DNA of 64,000 nucleotides from Anaerolineales bacterium (GTDB lineage: Bacteria > Chloroflexota > Anaerolineae > Anaerolineales > UBA11579), in contig JAHBVE010000001.1 of the NCBI GenBank assembly GCA_019637675.1, forward strand, positions 124,001-188,000. The letters run 5' to 3'. The notes under the pieces were generated by a model that was not told the origin of the DNA, made no database searches, and saw nothing but the letters and a program-made list of their open reading frames with translations. Shown here one piece after another: positions 34,210 to 41,755 of this stretch. The stretch's first letter is position 1, and every line of letters starts with the position of its first letter. The position numbers and the translations under genes are program-made.

Positions 34210-36442
34210 GAAACCTGCCCAGCAGCCGCGCAATATGGCAAACCAGGCCCCGCCACAGCGTTCGTTGTGGGAGCGGGTGGGCTGGCTGCAGGGCGGTCCG
34301 GCTGACTACGTCTCTGACGTCGTCGGCGTGCTGCTGATCGCGCTGGCGCTGATCACCATCCTCGGCCTGCTGGGCCTCACCGGCGGCGCGTGGCTCACCC
34401 CCTGGGTGGGCCTGTGGCGGCGCTGGCTGGGCTGGGGCTCGGTGCTGGTGGTGATCGGGCTGGGCCTGGCTGGCTGGCAGCTGATGCAGCGCCGCCGCCT
34501 GGGCGGCAGCCTCTCGCCCGCCCGCCTGATCTCGTTCGAGATCGCCGTATTCGCCTCGTTGGGTTTGCTGAGCCTGGTCACCGGGCTCTCGCTGGAGGAG
34601 GCCGAAGCTGGCCGGGCTGGCGGTCTGATCGGCTGGGGGCTGGCCGAGGGTTTGCATTTATTGCTCGATACGTTGCTGCCCAGTTGGCTGGCCCTCGGCA
34701 TCACCGGCCTGGTCTTCTTCGCCGTGGCGGCTTTGGGCGGCCTGTGGGCCTTCAGCCAGGTGGCCTGGGCGCGTGGCCAGCTGAGCGCCGAGCCCAAGCT
34801 GCCCAGTTTTGAATTTGACGATGAGCCGGTCTTCACTGCCTCGCCGATGGGCGCGGATACTGAGCCGGAGGATGAGCCTGTGCCGGTGCGCCCGCGCCGC
34901 CAACGTTTGCCGGCCGAGTATCGCAAGGATTTCAAGCTCAGCGAAGAGCAGAAGAAGCCTGCCAAGGTTGCGGTGGAGCGCTCTGCCGATCTGCCGCCGC
35001 TCAAGCTTTTGGTCGAAGAACGCAGCACCCGCCCAGACGAACGCCACATCAACGAGATGGGCGGCCTGCTGGAGAAAGCGCTGGCTGAGCTGGGCGTGCC
35101 TGCCAAAGTGGTCGACTTCCAGGTTGGCCCAACCGTGACACAGTTCGCCGTGGAGCCGGGCTACATCCAGCGTCCGGGTGACCCGCCGGGCGAGGGCGGC
35201 CAGCGTGTGCGCGTGGCCCAGATCTCGGCATTGCAGCGCGACCTGGCGCTGGCGCTCTCCGCCCAACGCCTGCGCATTCAAGCGCCGGTGCCTGGCCGCT
35301 CCTACGTCGGCATCGAGGTGCCCAACCAGCGCACCATGACGGTGCGCATGCGTCCCATCCTTGAGAGCATGGCCTTCCACAAGCTCAACTCGCAGCTCGG
35401 CATTGCGCTGGGACGGGATGTATCCGGTGAGCCGATCGCGGCCGATCTGGCCAAGATGCCGCACCTGCTGGTGGCCGGCACCACCGGCTCTGGCAAGTCC
35501 GTGCTGATCTCGGCCATTGCGGTGTGCTTGATGATGAACAACAGCCCGGCCGATCTGCGCCTGGTGATGCTCGACCCCAAGATGGTCGAGCTGGTGCGTT
35601 TCAACGGGCTGCCGCATCTGATCGGCAAAGTGGAGACCGAACTCGAGCGCATCACCGCCAGCCTGCGCTGGGTGGTGGCTGAGATGCAGCGCCGCTACAA
35701 ATTGCTGGAGAAAGAACGCGTCCGCGATATTGATGGCTTTAACCGCAAGATCGAGAAGGACGAGGACGCCGAACGCCTGCCGCGCATCGTGGTGCTGATC
35801 GATGAGCTGGCCGACCTGATGATGAACACCGCCGAGCACACTGAGAGCACACTGGTGCGCCTGGCCCAGATGGCGCGTGCGGTCGGCATTCACCTGGTGG
35901 TGGCGACCCAGCGCCCCAGCACGGATGTGGTCACGGGCCTGATCAAAGCCAACTTCCCGGCACGCATCTCGTTCGCGGTCGCCTCGGCCATCGACTCGCG
36001 CGTGATCCTGGACACCACGGGCGCCGAGTCCCTGCTGGGCCGCGGCGATATGCTGTATCTCTCGCCCGAGGCGGCCGGCCCGATGCGCTCGCAGGGCGTC
36101 ATGATCACCGACGCCGAGATCGAAGCGGTGATCGCCTATTGGCAAAAGGCCTGGGCGCCGGACGAAGATGCTTCGGCCCCGTGGGACGGCCTGCTGCAGC
36201 GCGAAGCGCTCAGCGAAGACCGCGATGAGCTGATCGACCGTGCTATTGACGTGATCCGCGTCACCGGCAAATCCAGCGCCTCACACTTGCAGCGCGCCCT
36301 CAAGGTCGGCTACCCGCGGGCCGCCCGCCTGGTGGATGAGCTGGAAGAGATGGGCGTGCTCGGCCCTGCCCAAAGCGGCGGCCGTGAGCGCGAGGTCCTG
36401 ATGGATTTGGAGAACTTCGGCAACGAGGATGATGCGGAGTAA
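34202..36442 (+). CDS. ftsK: DNA translocase FtsK/SpoIIIE
   Basis: This 746-residue protein has four N-terminal transmembrane helices (about 35-185), a charged linker, and the motor domain with Walker A GTTGSGKS near 426-433, Walker B IVVLIDELADLMM and ATQRPSTDVVTGLIKANFPARI. The last 60 residues, VTGKSSASHLQRALKVGYPRAARLVDELEEMGVLG, are the winged-helix gamma domain that reads polar DNA sequences. It moves chromosomal DNA at division. Confidence 0.96.
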   Translation: MPKKPAQQPRNMANQAPPQRSLWERVGWLQGGPADYVSDVVGVLLIALALITILGLLGLTGGAWLTPWVGLWRRWLGWGSVLVVIGLGLAGWQLMQRRRLGGSLSPARLISFEIAVFASLGLLSLVTGLSLEEAEAGRAGGLIGWGLAEGLHLLLDTLLPSWLALGITGLVFFAVAALGGLWAFSQVAWARGQLSAEPKLPSFEFDDEPVFTASPMGADTEPEDEPVPVRPRRQRLPAEYRKDFKLSEEQKKPAKVAVERSADLPPLKLLVEERSTRPDERHINEMGGLLEKALAELGVPAKVVDFQVGPTVTQFAVEPGYIQRPGDPPGEGGQRVRVAQISALQRDLALALSAQRLRIQAPVPGRSYVGIEVPNQRTMTVRMRPILESMAFHKLNSQLGIALGRDVSGEPIAADLAKMPHLLVAGTTGSGKSVLISAIAVCLMMNNSPADLRLVMLDPKMVELVRFNGLPHLIGKVETELERITASLRWVVAEMQRRYKLLEKERVRDIDGFNRKIEKDEDAERLPRIVVLIDELADLMMNTAEHTESTLVRLAQMARAVGIHLVVATQRPSTDVVTGLIKANFPARISFAVASAIDSRVILDTTGAESLLGRGDMLYLSPEAAGPMRSQGVMITDAEIEAVIAYWQKAWAPDEDASAPWDGLLQREALSEDRDELIDRAIDVIRVTGKSSASHLQRALKVGYPRAARLVDELEEMGVLGPAQSGGREREVLMDLENFGNEDDAE

Positions 36443-36456
36443 TAAGCGGGGCGGGA

Positions 36457-36475
36457 ACCTACCAAAATGGTAGGT
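36457..36475. promoter_or_regulatory. Operator palindrome of higBA
   Basis: ACCTACC-AAAAT-GGTAGGT is a perfect inverted repeat with 7-base arms, 14 bases before the higB start. Toxin-antitoxin operons are normally autorepressed by the antitoxin at such a site. Confidence 0.7.
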
Positions 36476-36488
36476 AATGTGATAGCAT

Positions 36489-36782
36489 ATGCGCATAGTT
36501 GCCAGGAGTACATTACGAGAGTATTGGGTTAAACACCCTACAGTCGCAGAGGCTTTGAAAGCTTGGTATGCCGATGTCTCTCATGCGGATTGGAACTCGC
36601 CGGCAGATCTGCGAAGGAATTACGCTACAGTCAGCATTCTTCGAGATGCTCGGGCTGTCTTTAACATCAAAGGGAATCAATATCGTATTGTGGTGCGCAT
36701 AAACTATGTTCTCAAACTGGTCTTTATTCGCTTTGTGGGCACACATACAGAGTATGACAAAATAGATGCAGAGAGTATCTGA
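36489..36782 (+). CDS. higB: HigB family mRNA interferase toxin
   Basis: This 97-residue protein matches the HigB toxin family: MRIVARSTLREYWVKHP, ALKAWYADVSHADWNSPADLRRNYATVSIL, RAVFNIKGNQYRIVVRINY and FIRFVGTHTEYDKID. HigB cleaves mRNA on the ribosome. The gene is more AT-rich than its neighbours, consistent with acquisition by transfer. The antitoxin gene follows after one base, the toxin-first order typical of hig loci. Confidence 0.93.
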   Translation: MRIVARSTLREYWVKHPTVAEALKAWYADVSHADWNSPADLRRNYATVSILRDARAVFNIKGNQYRIVVRINYVLKLVFIRFVGTHTEYDKIDAESI

Positions 36783-36783
36783 C

Positions 36784-37158
36784 ATGGACGTCAAACCGAT
36801 CAAGACCAAGCAAGACTACAAGCAAGCCCTGGCGGAGCTTGACCGTCTTTTCGATGCTAAGCCAGGTACATCACAGGGTGATTACGTTGAAGTGCTGGCT
36901 ACTTTGATAGAGAAGTATGAGGAAGAGCACTATCCGATCGATGCGCCAGACCCTGTGGAAGCGCTGGAATACTTCATGGAAAGCCGTGGCCTGAGCCGAG
37001 GCGATCTGGAGAAATACATTGGCGGTTCGGGGCGAGTTTCGGACATTCTGAACCGCAAGCGCGGTCTTTCTTTGAACATGATCCGTAAGCTTCACTTTGA
37101 GCTTGGCATGCCCGCAGAAACGCTTTTACGGGAAAGCCGCGGCAAGTACTCTGCCTGA
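36784..37158 (+). CDS. higA: HigA family antitoxin with XRE-type helix-turn-helix
   Basis: This 124-residue protein has an N-terminal segment of COG5499 type (KPIKTKQDYKQALAELDRLFDA, VEVLATLIEKYEEEHYPI) and a C-terminal XRE helix-turn-helix (FMESRGLSRGDLEKYIGGSGRVSDILNRKRGLSLNMIRKLHFELGM). ATG 36784 directly follows the higB stop. It should neutralise HigB and repress the operon at 36457-36475. Confidence 0.93.
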   Translation: MDVKPIKTKQDYKQALAELDRLFDAKPGTSQGDYVEVLATLIEKYEEEHYPIDAPDPVEALEYFMESRGLSRGDLEKYIGGSGRVSDILNRKRGLSLNMIRKLHFELGMPAETLLRESRGKYSA

Positions 37159-37160
37159 GC

Positions 37161-37189
37161 TTGACACCGCCCGCGCGCTCCAGTAGCAT
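37161..37189 (+). promoter_or_regulatory. Promoter of the CDP-alcohol transferase gene
   Basis: TTGACA (37161-37166), a 17-base spacer and TAGCAT (37184-37189). Transcription would begin near 37196, about 20 bases before ATG 37216. Confidence 0.65.
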
Positions 37190-37215
37190 ACCTGTTGCCT
37201 CCGGCAAACACTCCC

Positions 37216-37863
37216 ATGCGCGACCCCATAACCTTCACTGACCGCCTGCGCATCAGTTTCGCCTGGCTCATCAACCCCACTGTTGAACTTCTGGATAAAC
37301 TCGGCGTCACCCCCAATATGCTCACTATCGTGGGCTTTTTGGGTATCTCGGTCGGCGCCTGGTTCGCCGCCCAGGGCAACTTCCCCATGGCCGGCCTGAT
37401 GGTGCTGCTCATGACGCCCTTCGATGCGCTGGACGGCGCCTTGGCCCGCCGCCGCGGCGAATCGCAAGAGTTCGGCGCCTTTGTCGACTCGGTCAGCGAC
37501 CGCTACGGCGAGCTGGTGGTCTACGGCGGCATTCTGTGGTGGGCTAACCAAAATGCCAACCTTTGGTTGGCTTTTGGTAGCTACTTGGGCGCCTTCGGCT
37601 CCGTGCTGGTCTCGTACATCCGGGCCCGTGCCCAAAGCGTGGGGCTGGAGGCCAAGGTTGGCCTGCTGAGCCGGGTGGAGCGCTACTTCATCCTGGGGCC
37701 TACACTGCTATTTAACATCCCGCTGATCGGCGTCAGCATCATCGCCATCGGCGCAAACCTCACCGCCATTCAGCGCATTTGGCATGTGCGCAGCGAAGCC
37801 CGCAAACTAGCCAGCGCCAAACCCGCACCCCGCAAACCCGCGGCGCGCAAGCCCCGCAAGTAA
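37216..37863 (+). CDS. CDP-alcohol phosphatidyltransferase family protein
   Basis: This 215-residue membrane protein has the catalytic motif DALDGALARRRGESQEFGAFVDSVSDR, matching DGx2ARx8Gx3Dx3D. Such enzymes join a CDP-activated lipid to glycerol phosphate, inositol phosphate or a similar alcohol. A Lys/Arg/Pro/Ala-rich tail (about 198-215) is cytoplasmic. ATG 37216 is preferred over an in-frame TTG at 37195, which would coincide with the transcription start. The alcohol substrate cannot be told. Confidence 0.88.
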   Translation: MRDPITFTDRLRISFAWLINPTVELLDKLGVTPNMLTIVGFLGISVGAWFAAQGNFPMAGLMVLLMTPFDALDGALARRRGESQEFGAFVDSVSDRYGELVVYGGILWWANQNANLWLAFGSYLGAFGSVLVSYIRARAQSVGLEAKVGLLSRVERYFILGPTLLFNIPLIGVSIIAIGANLTAIQRIWHVRSEARKLASAKPAPRKPAARKPRK

Positions 37864-37872
37864 GGAGTCAGC

Positions 37873-38700
37873 ATGTCGATCGACCAAACTGCAATTTACA
37901 TCGGGCCGCTCACCATTCACTTCTACGGCCTGATCCTGATGAGCGGCGTCATCGCCGCCGCCTATCTCGGCGAGCGCCTTGCCAAAGAACGTAAGATGAA
38001 CAGCGAGTTCATCTGGGACAGCCTGCTGTGGATCGTGCTGGGTGGCATCATCGGCGCCCGCATCTGGCACATCCTGACCCCGCCGCCCAGCATGGTGGAG
38101 GCCGGCGTCACCACCATGTACTATCTGACCCACCCGCTGGACGCGATCGCGGTGTGGCGCGGCGGCCTGGGCATCCCGGGCGCGGTGGTGGGCGGCGTGA
38201 TCGCCCTGTACCTGATGGCCCGCAAGCACGGCGAGAAGCTGCCGGCCTGGCTGGACGTCATTGCCGCTCCGTTAGCCCTCGGCCAGGCGATCGGCCGCTG
38301 GGGCAACTTCGTCAACCAGGAGCTGTACGGCGCGCCCAGCGATCTGCCGTGGGCCATCACCATCGACCCGGCCCACCGCCTGCCGGAGTTCGCCGATGTG
38401 GCCCGCTACCATCCCATCTTCCTGTATGAGTCATTGTGGAGCCTTGCGACTGTGTTCTTCCTGGTCTGGCTGGGCCGCAAGTACGGCAAGCTGCTCAAGC
38501 CGGGCGATGTATTCCTGACCTATCTCATCACCTATCCCACCATCCGCATCCTGCTCGACTTTCTGCGCCTGGATGCCTCGCAGGTGGGCGGTTTCAACGC
38601 CAACCAGACCCTGATGGCGATCGTGCTGGTGCTGGCGGCGGGTACGCTGATCTATCGGCACACCCGGCCGGAGAAGACGGGCAAGAAGAAGCGCAAGTAG
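37873..38700 (+). CDS. lgt: Phosphatidylglycerol-prolipoprotein diacylglyceryl transferase
   Basis: This 275-residue membrane enzyme has several helices, an N-terminal IGPLTIHFYGLILMSGV, RGGLGIPGAVVGG and the signature GQAIGRWGNFVNQELYG, and YHPIFLYESLW. It adds diacylglycerol to the lipobox Cys before LspA acts. AGGAG precedes ATG 37873. It follows the CDP-alcohol gene by 9 bases. Confidence 0.96.
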   Translation: MSIDQTAIYIGPLTIHFYGLILMSGVIAAAYLGERLAKERKMNSEFIWDSLLWIVLGGIIGARIWHILTPPPSMVEAGVTTMYYLTHPLDAIAVWRGGLGIPGAVVGGVIALYLMARKHGEKLPAWLDVIAAPLALGQAIGRWGNFVNQELYGAPSDLPWAITIDPAHRLPEFADVARYHPIFLYESLWSLATVFFLVWLGRKYGKLLKPGDVFLTYLITYPTIRILLDFLRLDASQVGGFNANQTLMAIVLVLAAGTLIYRHTRPEKTGKKKRK

Positions 38701-38818
38701 CCCGAACCCTCACCCGTTGAATTGCGTCCGGTTGTTGACCTCGGCCAGCCCTCTCCCTCACGAGGGAGAGGGTGCGAGCATAGCGAGCGGGTGAGGGCGG
38801 ATGATGGTGACCACTCGT

Positions 38819-38966
38819 TTGTCATTCCGAACGAAGTGAGGAATCCGTTAAGGGCGGGAGTTAGACGGTGCTTCGCCTGAGAAAGGTCTTGGACAGACGG
38901 AGGACACTTTTTTTGCACACATAACGGATTCCTCCTCGCCGCTACGCGGCTCGTTCGGAATGACAA
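38819..38966. repeat. 148-base foldback repeat, ATTCC/GGAAT type
   Basis: TTGTCATTCCGAACG at the left and CGTTCGGAATGACAA at the right are perfect inverted ends. AGGAATCCGTTA and TAACGGATTCCT form an inner pair. It is related to 27587-27746. Confidence 0.75.
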
Positions 38967-38990
38967 GAATTGTGCAAAGCATAGAATCCA

Positions 38991-39020
38991 AAAGGCGGCC
39001 AACTGGCCGCCTTTTTTTTG
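38991..39020. terminator. Intrinsic terminator between lgt and the HNH gene
   Basis: AAAGGCGGCC-AACT-GGCCGCCTTT followed by TTTTT on the plus strand. The minus strand has TTTTGG after the stem, so it may also end HNH transcripts. Confidence 0.8.
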
Positions 39021-39075
39021 TGATGTTGCTGACGCTTCTTTGCATGCAGGCGTGAGTTATGTACAAGTCAGCGAT

Positions 39076-39101
39076 GATCCTTCGCTGCGCTCAGGATGCA
39101 C
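39076..39101 (-). repeat. Palindromic repeat, ATCCT/AGGAT type
   Basis: GATCCTTCGCTGCGCTCAGG followed by ATGCAC. The loop core GAGCGCAGCGA is the same as in the other stem types. Confidence 0.8.
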
Positions 39102-39178
39102 ACTGTTGGGGCTGTGCAGCGCGGAGAACCGTTACTCGGCGTCAGCCGAGTAGGTTTCTCCAGAGCGTGCGCAGCACG

Positions 39179-39694
39179 CTACCAGCCAACGATAAAACTA
39201 TCCCAATCCGTATTCTCGGCCAAATAACGGCCAAAGATGTACTGCGCCGATGCCGCCGGCGCATGCGGCTGGCTCAGCAGCTGCATGCCGGCTTCCACCA
39301 GCACCCGCCCGCCTTTGTGGTGGTTGCAGGCCCGGCAGGCCGTGATCAAATTGTCCCAGCTATGGCGGCCGCCCAGGCGGCGCGGCAGGATGTGGTCGAG
39401 GGTCAGCTCCACGTCCTTGCGGCCGCAGTACTGGCAGGTATGGTGGTCTCGGCGGAAGATCTCTTGCTTATTCAGCTTGACTTTGGGGCGGGGGCGGCGC
39501 ACCATGCGCTCCAGCCGGATGACCGAGGGCGCAGGGTACACCTCACGAGCCGTGTGGATCTCGCCACGGCCATTCTGGAGCATCGAGGCCTTCTCGGAAA
39601 AGATCAGGCCCATGGCGCGGCGCATTGTGCAAACGTTGATCGGTTCGTAGTTGGTGTTGAGGACGAGGACGAGTTCCTTAAGGCTTGGTTGCAT
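39179..39694 (-). CDS. HNH endonuclease family protein
   Basis: This 171-residue protein has an HNH core: FRRDHHTCQYCGRKDVELTLDHILPRRLGGRHSWDNLITACRACNHHKGGR. It carries the two CxxC zinc pairs and the LDHILPR...N...H catalytic signature. The first 60 residues (VLVLNTNYEPINVCTMRRAMGLIFSEKASML) form a conserved N-terminal part typical of chromosomal HNH proteins of unknown role. It is divergent from tyrS and shares a symmetric promoter with it. Confidence 0.88.
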   Translation of the reverse strand: MQPSLKELVLVLNTNYEPINVCTMRRAMGLIFSEKASMLQNGRGEIHTAREVYPAPSVIRLERMVRRPRPKVKLNKQEIFRRDHHTCQYCGRKDVELTLDHILPRRLGGRHSWDNLITACRACNHHKGGRVLVEAGMQLLSQPHAPAASAQYIFGRYLAENTDWDSFIVGW

Positions 39695-39717
39695 GGCCGT
39701 GATGGTGCAACTCGGGC

Positions 39718-39771
39718 ATTATAGCATTACGAACAAGGGTTGGCTGTGTTCGGAACCCGTAATGCTATAAT
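39718..39771. promoter_or_regulatory. Symmetric divergent promoter of HNH gene and tyrS leader
   Basis: ATTATAGCATTACG (39718-39731) and CGTAATGCTATAAT (39758-39771) are perfect 14-base inverted arms with a 26-base spacer. Each arm supplies a TATAAT box pointing outward, one to the HNH gene and one to the tyrS leader. The symmetry could also be a shared operator. Confidence 0.7.
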
Positions 39772-39777
39772 CTGAGC

Positions 39778-39825
39778 ATGCACGCAGAGATCGCCGTTGT
39801 GTATACGTACGCCCCGTCTTGCTGA
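39778..39825 (+). CDS. tyrS leader peptide MHAEIAVVYTYAPSC
   Basis: A 15-codon reading frame starts exactly 6 bases after the TATAAT box (39766-39771), the same spacing as other genes here, and stops at TGA 39823-39825. It has two Tyr codons separated by one Thr codon (TAT 39802, TAC 39808). It ends just before the first arm of an antiterminator. It is read as an attenuation control peptide. Confidence 0.65.
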   Translation: MHAEIAVVYTYAPSC

Positions 39826-39874
39826 GCTGGTGACGGGTCTCTGCGCGCCCTCGCCAGCGAGGGCGTCTTTGTTT
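39783..39874 (+). promoter_or_regulatory. Ribosome-mediated transcription attenuator of tyrS
   Basis: The terminator is CGCCCTCGC-CA-GCGAGGGCG (39846-39865) followed by TCTTTGTTT. A competing antiterminator pairs 39827-39838 with 39847-39857 (11 pairs, two of them G-U, with one bulge). A third pairing, CCCGTC (39813-39818) with GACGGG (39832-39837), blocks the antiterminator. CGCAGAGA (39783-39790) also pairs with TCTCTGCG (39838-39845). A ribosome stalled at the Tyr codons would cover 39813-39818 and favour read-through; one reaching the stop codon would cover 39827-39836 and favour termination. No T-box motif is present. Confidence 0.7.
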
Positions 39875-39886
39875 AACGGAGCCGAG

Positions 39887-41104
39887 ATGAACATTGAAGA
39901 GCAAGTCCAAACCCTGATGCAGGGCACCGAATACGGTGACCCGCAGTTGGCCAAAGCCATGGAGACCGAGCTGCGCCAGCGCCTCAGCGAGGCGCAGGCC
40001 AGCGGCCGCCCGCTGCGCGTGTACGCTGGCTTTGACCCGCGCACCACGGATCTGCACCTCGGCCACACCATCCCCATGCGCAAGCTGCGCCAGTTTCAGG
40101 ATTTTGGCCATCATGTCGTCTTCCTCATCGGCAGCTTCACCTCGCTCATCGGCGACCCGTCCGACAAGGACCAGCTGCGCCCGCAGCTCACCGCTGAGCA
40201 GGTCGAGCAGAACGCCCAGACGTACGCCGAGCAAGCCTTCCGCGTGCTGGATAAGGACAAGACCGAGGTGCGCCAGAACGCCGAGTGGCTCTCCAAGCTC
40301 GATTTTGCGGATCTGATCAAACTGGCCGCCAACTTCACCCTGCAGCAGTTCGTCACGCGCGAGAACTTCCACCTGCGTTGGGAGAAGGGCGACCCCATCT
40401 ACCTGCACGAGACCTTCTATCCCATCATGCAGGGCTACGATGCCTACGCCCTCAAGACCGATGTGCAGGTGGGCGGCACTGACCAGCTCTTCAACATCCT
40501 CACCGCAGGGCGCAAGCTGATGAGCGCGCTGGGCGAGAAGCCCAACATCGGCATCATCCTCGGCATCCTGCCCGGCACGGACGGCGAGGTCAAGATGAGC
40601 AAATCGCTCGGCAACCACATCCCGCTCAATACGGATGCCAACGATATGTTCGGCAAAGTGATGAGCGTACCCGACAAGGCCATGGGCGCTTACATGCGCC
40701 TGGCCACCCGCTGGACCGCCAGCGAGGTGGCCCGCCGCGAGGCTGCCGTCGCAGACGGCAGCCTGCACCCGCGTGACGCCAAAGCCGAGCTGGCCGCCGA
40801 GATCACCGGGATCTTCTACGGTGCCGAGGCGGCCGCTGCCGCCCGCCAGAACTTCGACCGCGTCTTCCAGCAGGGGGATGTCCCGGCGGAGATGGAGACC
40901 TTCAAGGCCGGCAAGGACCAGGCCTTGATCGATGTCCTGACCGCCGCCGGCTTGGTCAAGAGCAAGAGCGAAGGCCGCCGCCTGGTGGAGCAGAATGGCG
41001 TGCGCCTGGACGGCGCGGTCCTGGCTGACCCGGCCGCCCCGCTGCCCGCCGCCGGCGTGCTGCAGGTCGGCAAGCGCCGCTTCGTGCGCATCGAGTTCCA
41101 GTAA
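39887..41104 (+). CDS. tyrS: Tyrosyl-tRNA synthetase
   Basis: This 405-residue class I synthetase charges tRNA(Tyr). It has the HIGH-type motif HLGH at 57-60, GGTDQLFN for tyrosine binding, KMSKS at 236-240, and a C-terminal S4 domain (LVKSKSEGRRLVEQNGVRLDG). The true start is ATG 39887 with GGAG 6 bases upstream. An in-frame TTG at 39797 would translate the attenuator hairpins, so it is rejected. Expression should be set by the upstream leader. Confidence 0.95.
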   Translation: MNIEEQVQTLMQGTEYGDPQLAKAMETELRQRLSEAQASGRPLRVYAGFDPRTTDLHLGHTIPMRKLRQFQDFGHHVVFLIGSFTSLIGDPSDKDQLRPQLTAEQVEQNAQTYAEQAFRVLDKDKTEVRQNAEWLSKLDFADLIKLAANFTLQQFVTRENFHLRWEKGDPIYLHETFYPIMQGYDAYALKTDVQVGGTDQLFNILTAGRKLMSALGEKPNIGIILGILPGTDGEVKMSKSLGNHIPLNTDANDMFGKVMSVPDKAMGAYMRLATRWTASEVARREAAVADGSLHPRDAKAELAAEITGIFYGAEAAAAARQNFDRVFQQGDVPAEMETFKAGKDQALIDVLTAAGLVKSKSEGRRLVEQNGVRLDGAVLADPAAPLPAAGVLQVGKRRFVRIEFQ

Positions 41105-41107
41105 GGC

Positions 41108-41171
41108 GTGTCATCCTGAGCGGGTTACATAACCCGCACCAGAGCGCGGAGCCCAGATCAGCGAAGGATCC
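41108..41171 (+). repeat. Long-loop palindromic repeat, ATCCT/AGGAT type
   Basis: GTGTCATCCTGAGCGGGTT opens and CAGCGAAGGATCC closes it. A GCGGGTT/AACCCGC inner hairpin and an ACCAGAGCGCGGAGCCC insert lie between. It immediately follows tyrS. Confidence 0.7.
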
Positions 41172-41234
41172 CTGCTGCCTTATCTTCCAAGCCGCGTCGT
41201 TTTAGGAGTGTCCTGACAGTAGGCTGGAAATCCC

Positions 41235-41284
41235 TTTACATCTCGCCCTACCTCTGCTAATATGCAAGTATATACTTGCATATT
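41235..41284 (+). promoter_or_regulatory. Promoter and ArsR-type operator of the PhnB-like gene
   Basis: TTTACA (41235-41240) and TAATAT (41258-41263) are 17 bases apart. A perfect 26-base palindrome covers 41259-41284, with core GCAAGT-ATAT-ACTTGC. The same half-sites occur at the arsR promoter (42441-42458), so the ArsR protein probably represses both. Confidence 0.75.
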
Positions 41285-41301
41285 AGATGAGGAGAGAAAG
41301 C

Positions 41302-41709
41302 ATGAAACAAGCAGTGCAATTGCTGCCGTCCCTGGTGTTTGACGGCACCTGTGACCAGGCCATGCAGTTTTATAAGAACGTCTTTGGCGGGGAGCTGGTG
41401 GTCAACTACTACCGCGACATGTACGAGATGCCTGAGAACGAAGCCCACAAGGTGATGCATGCTGAGCTGGACAACGAGTTCATGACCCTGTTCGCCGGCG
41501 ATACCGTGCCCGGCGCCACCACCACCTTTGGCGACAACGTGCGCGTGTGCGTCGCCGGCAACGATGCCGCCAAGCTGGGCGCGTACTTCAACGCCCTGGC
41601 CGAGGGCGGGGCGGTGTTCATGCCCTTCGAGCAGCAGGCCTGGGGCCAGTCGCTGGGCATGCTCACCGACAAGTTCGGCACGCATTGGATGGTGGCCACC
41701 CGCGCATAG
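41302..41709 (+). CDS. VOC superfamily (PhnB-like) protein
   Basis: This 135-residue glyoxalase/VOC-fold protein of the PhnB type reads LLPSLVFDGTCDQAMQFYKNVFGGELVVNYYR...MHAELDNEFMTLFAGDTVPG...EQQAWGQSLGMLTDKFGTHWMV. The start is ATG 41302, 7 bases after GAGGAG. It should bind a metal or small ligand, but no substrate can be assigned. An ArsR-type operator overlaps its promoter, and it converges on a second VOC gene. Confidence 0.88.
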   Translation: MKQAVQLLPSLVFDGTCDQAMQFYKNVFGGELVVNYYRDMYEMPENEAHKVMHAELDNEFMTLFAGDTVPGATTTFGDNVRVCVAGNDAAKLGAYFNALAEGGAVFMPFEQQAWGQSLGMLTDKFGTHWMVATRA

Positions 41710-41723
41710 CCGGCCGCCGGGAT

Positions 41724-41754
41724 AAAAAAAGCCCGTGGCAACGCCACGGGCTTT
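41724..41754. terminator. Bidirectional terminator between the convergent VOC genes
   Basis: GCCCGTGGC-AAC-GCCACGGGC is flanked by a run of A at the left (41724-41730), which gives TTTTTTT on the minus strand, and by TTTG at the right. It is strong for the minus-strand operon and weaker for the plus gene. Confidence 0.9.
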
Positions 41755-41755
41755 G

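Larger units (their letters stand above)
38701..39178. repeat. 478-base non-coding region with palindromes and a terminator
   Basis: It holds a palindrome CCCTCTCCCTC/GAGGGAGAGGG (38749-38772), the ATTCC-type foldback (38819-38966), a terminator (38991-39020), an ATCCT-type repeat (39076-39101) and the hairpins TACTCGGC/GCCGAGTA and AGCGTGC/GCACGCT near 39132-39180. No gene is visible. Confidence 0.65.

Noticed and set aside
39778..39886. T-box riboswitch upstream of tyrS
   Set aside because: No conserved T-box sequence or stem I specifier-loop layout is seen. The short leader with a Tyr-coding peptide fits ribosome-mediated attenuation better.
39797..39886. N-terminal extension of TyrRS starting at an upstream TTG
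   Set aside because: It would translate through the terminator hairpin, has no conserved sequence, and ATG 39887 has a proper Shine-Dalgarno.
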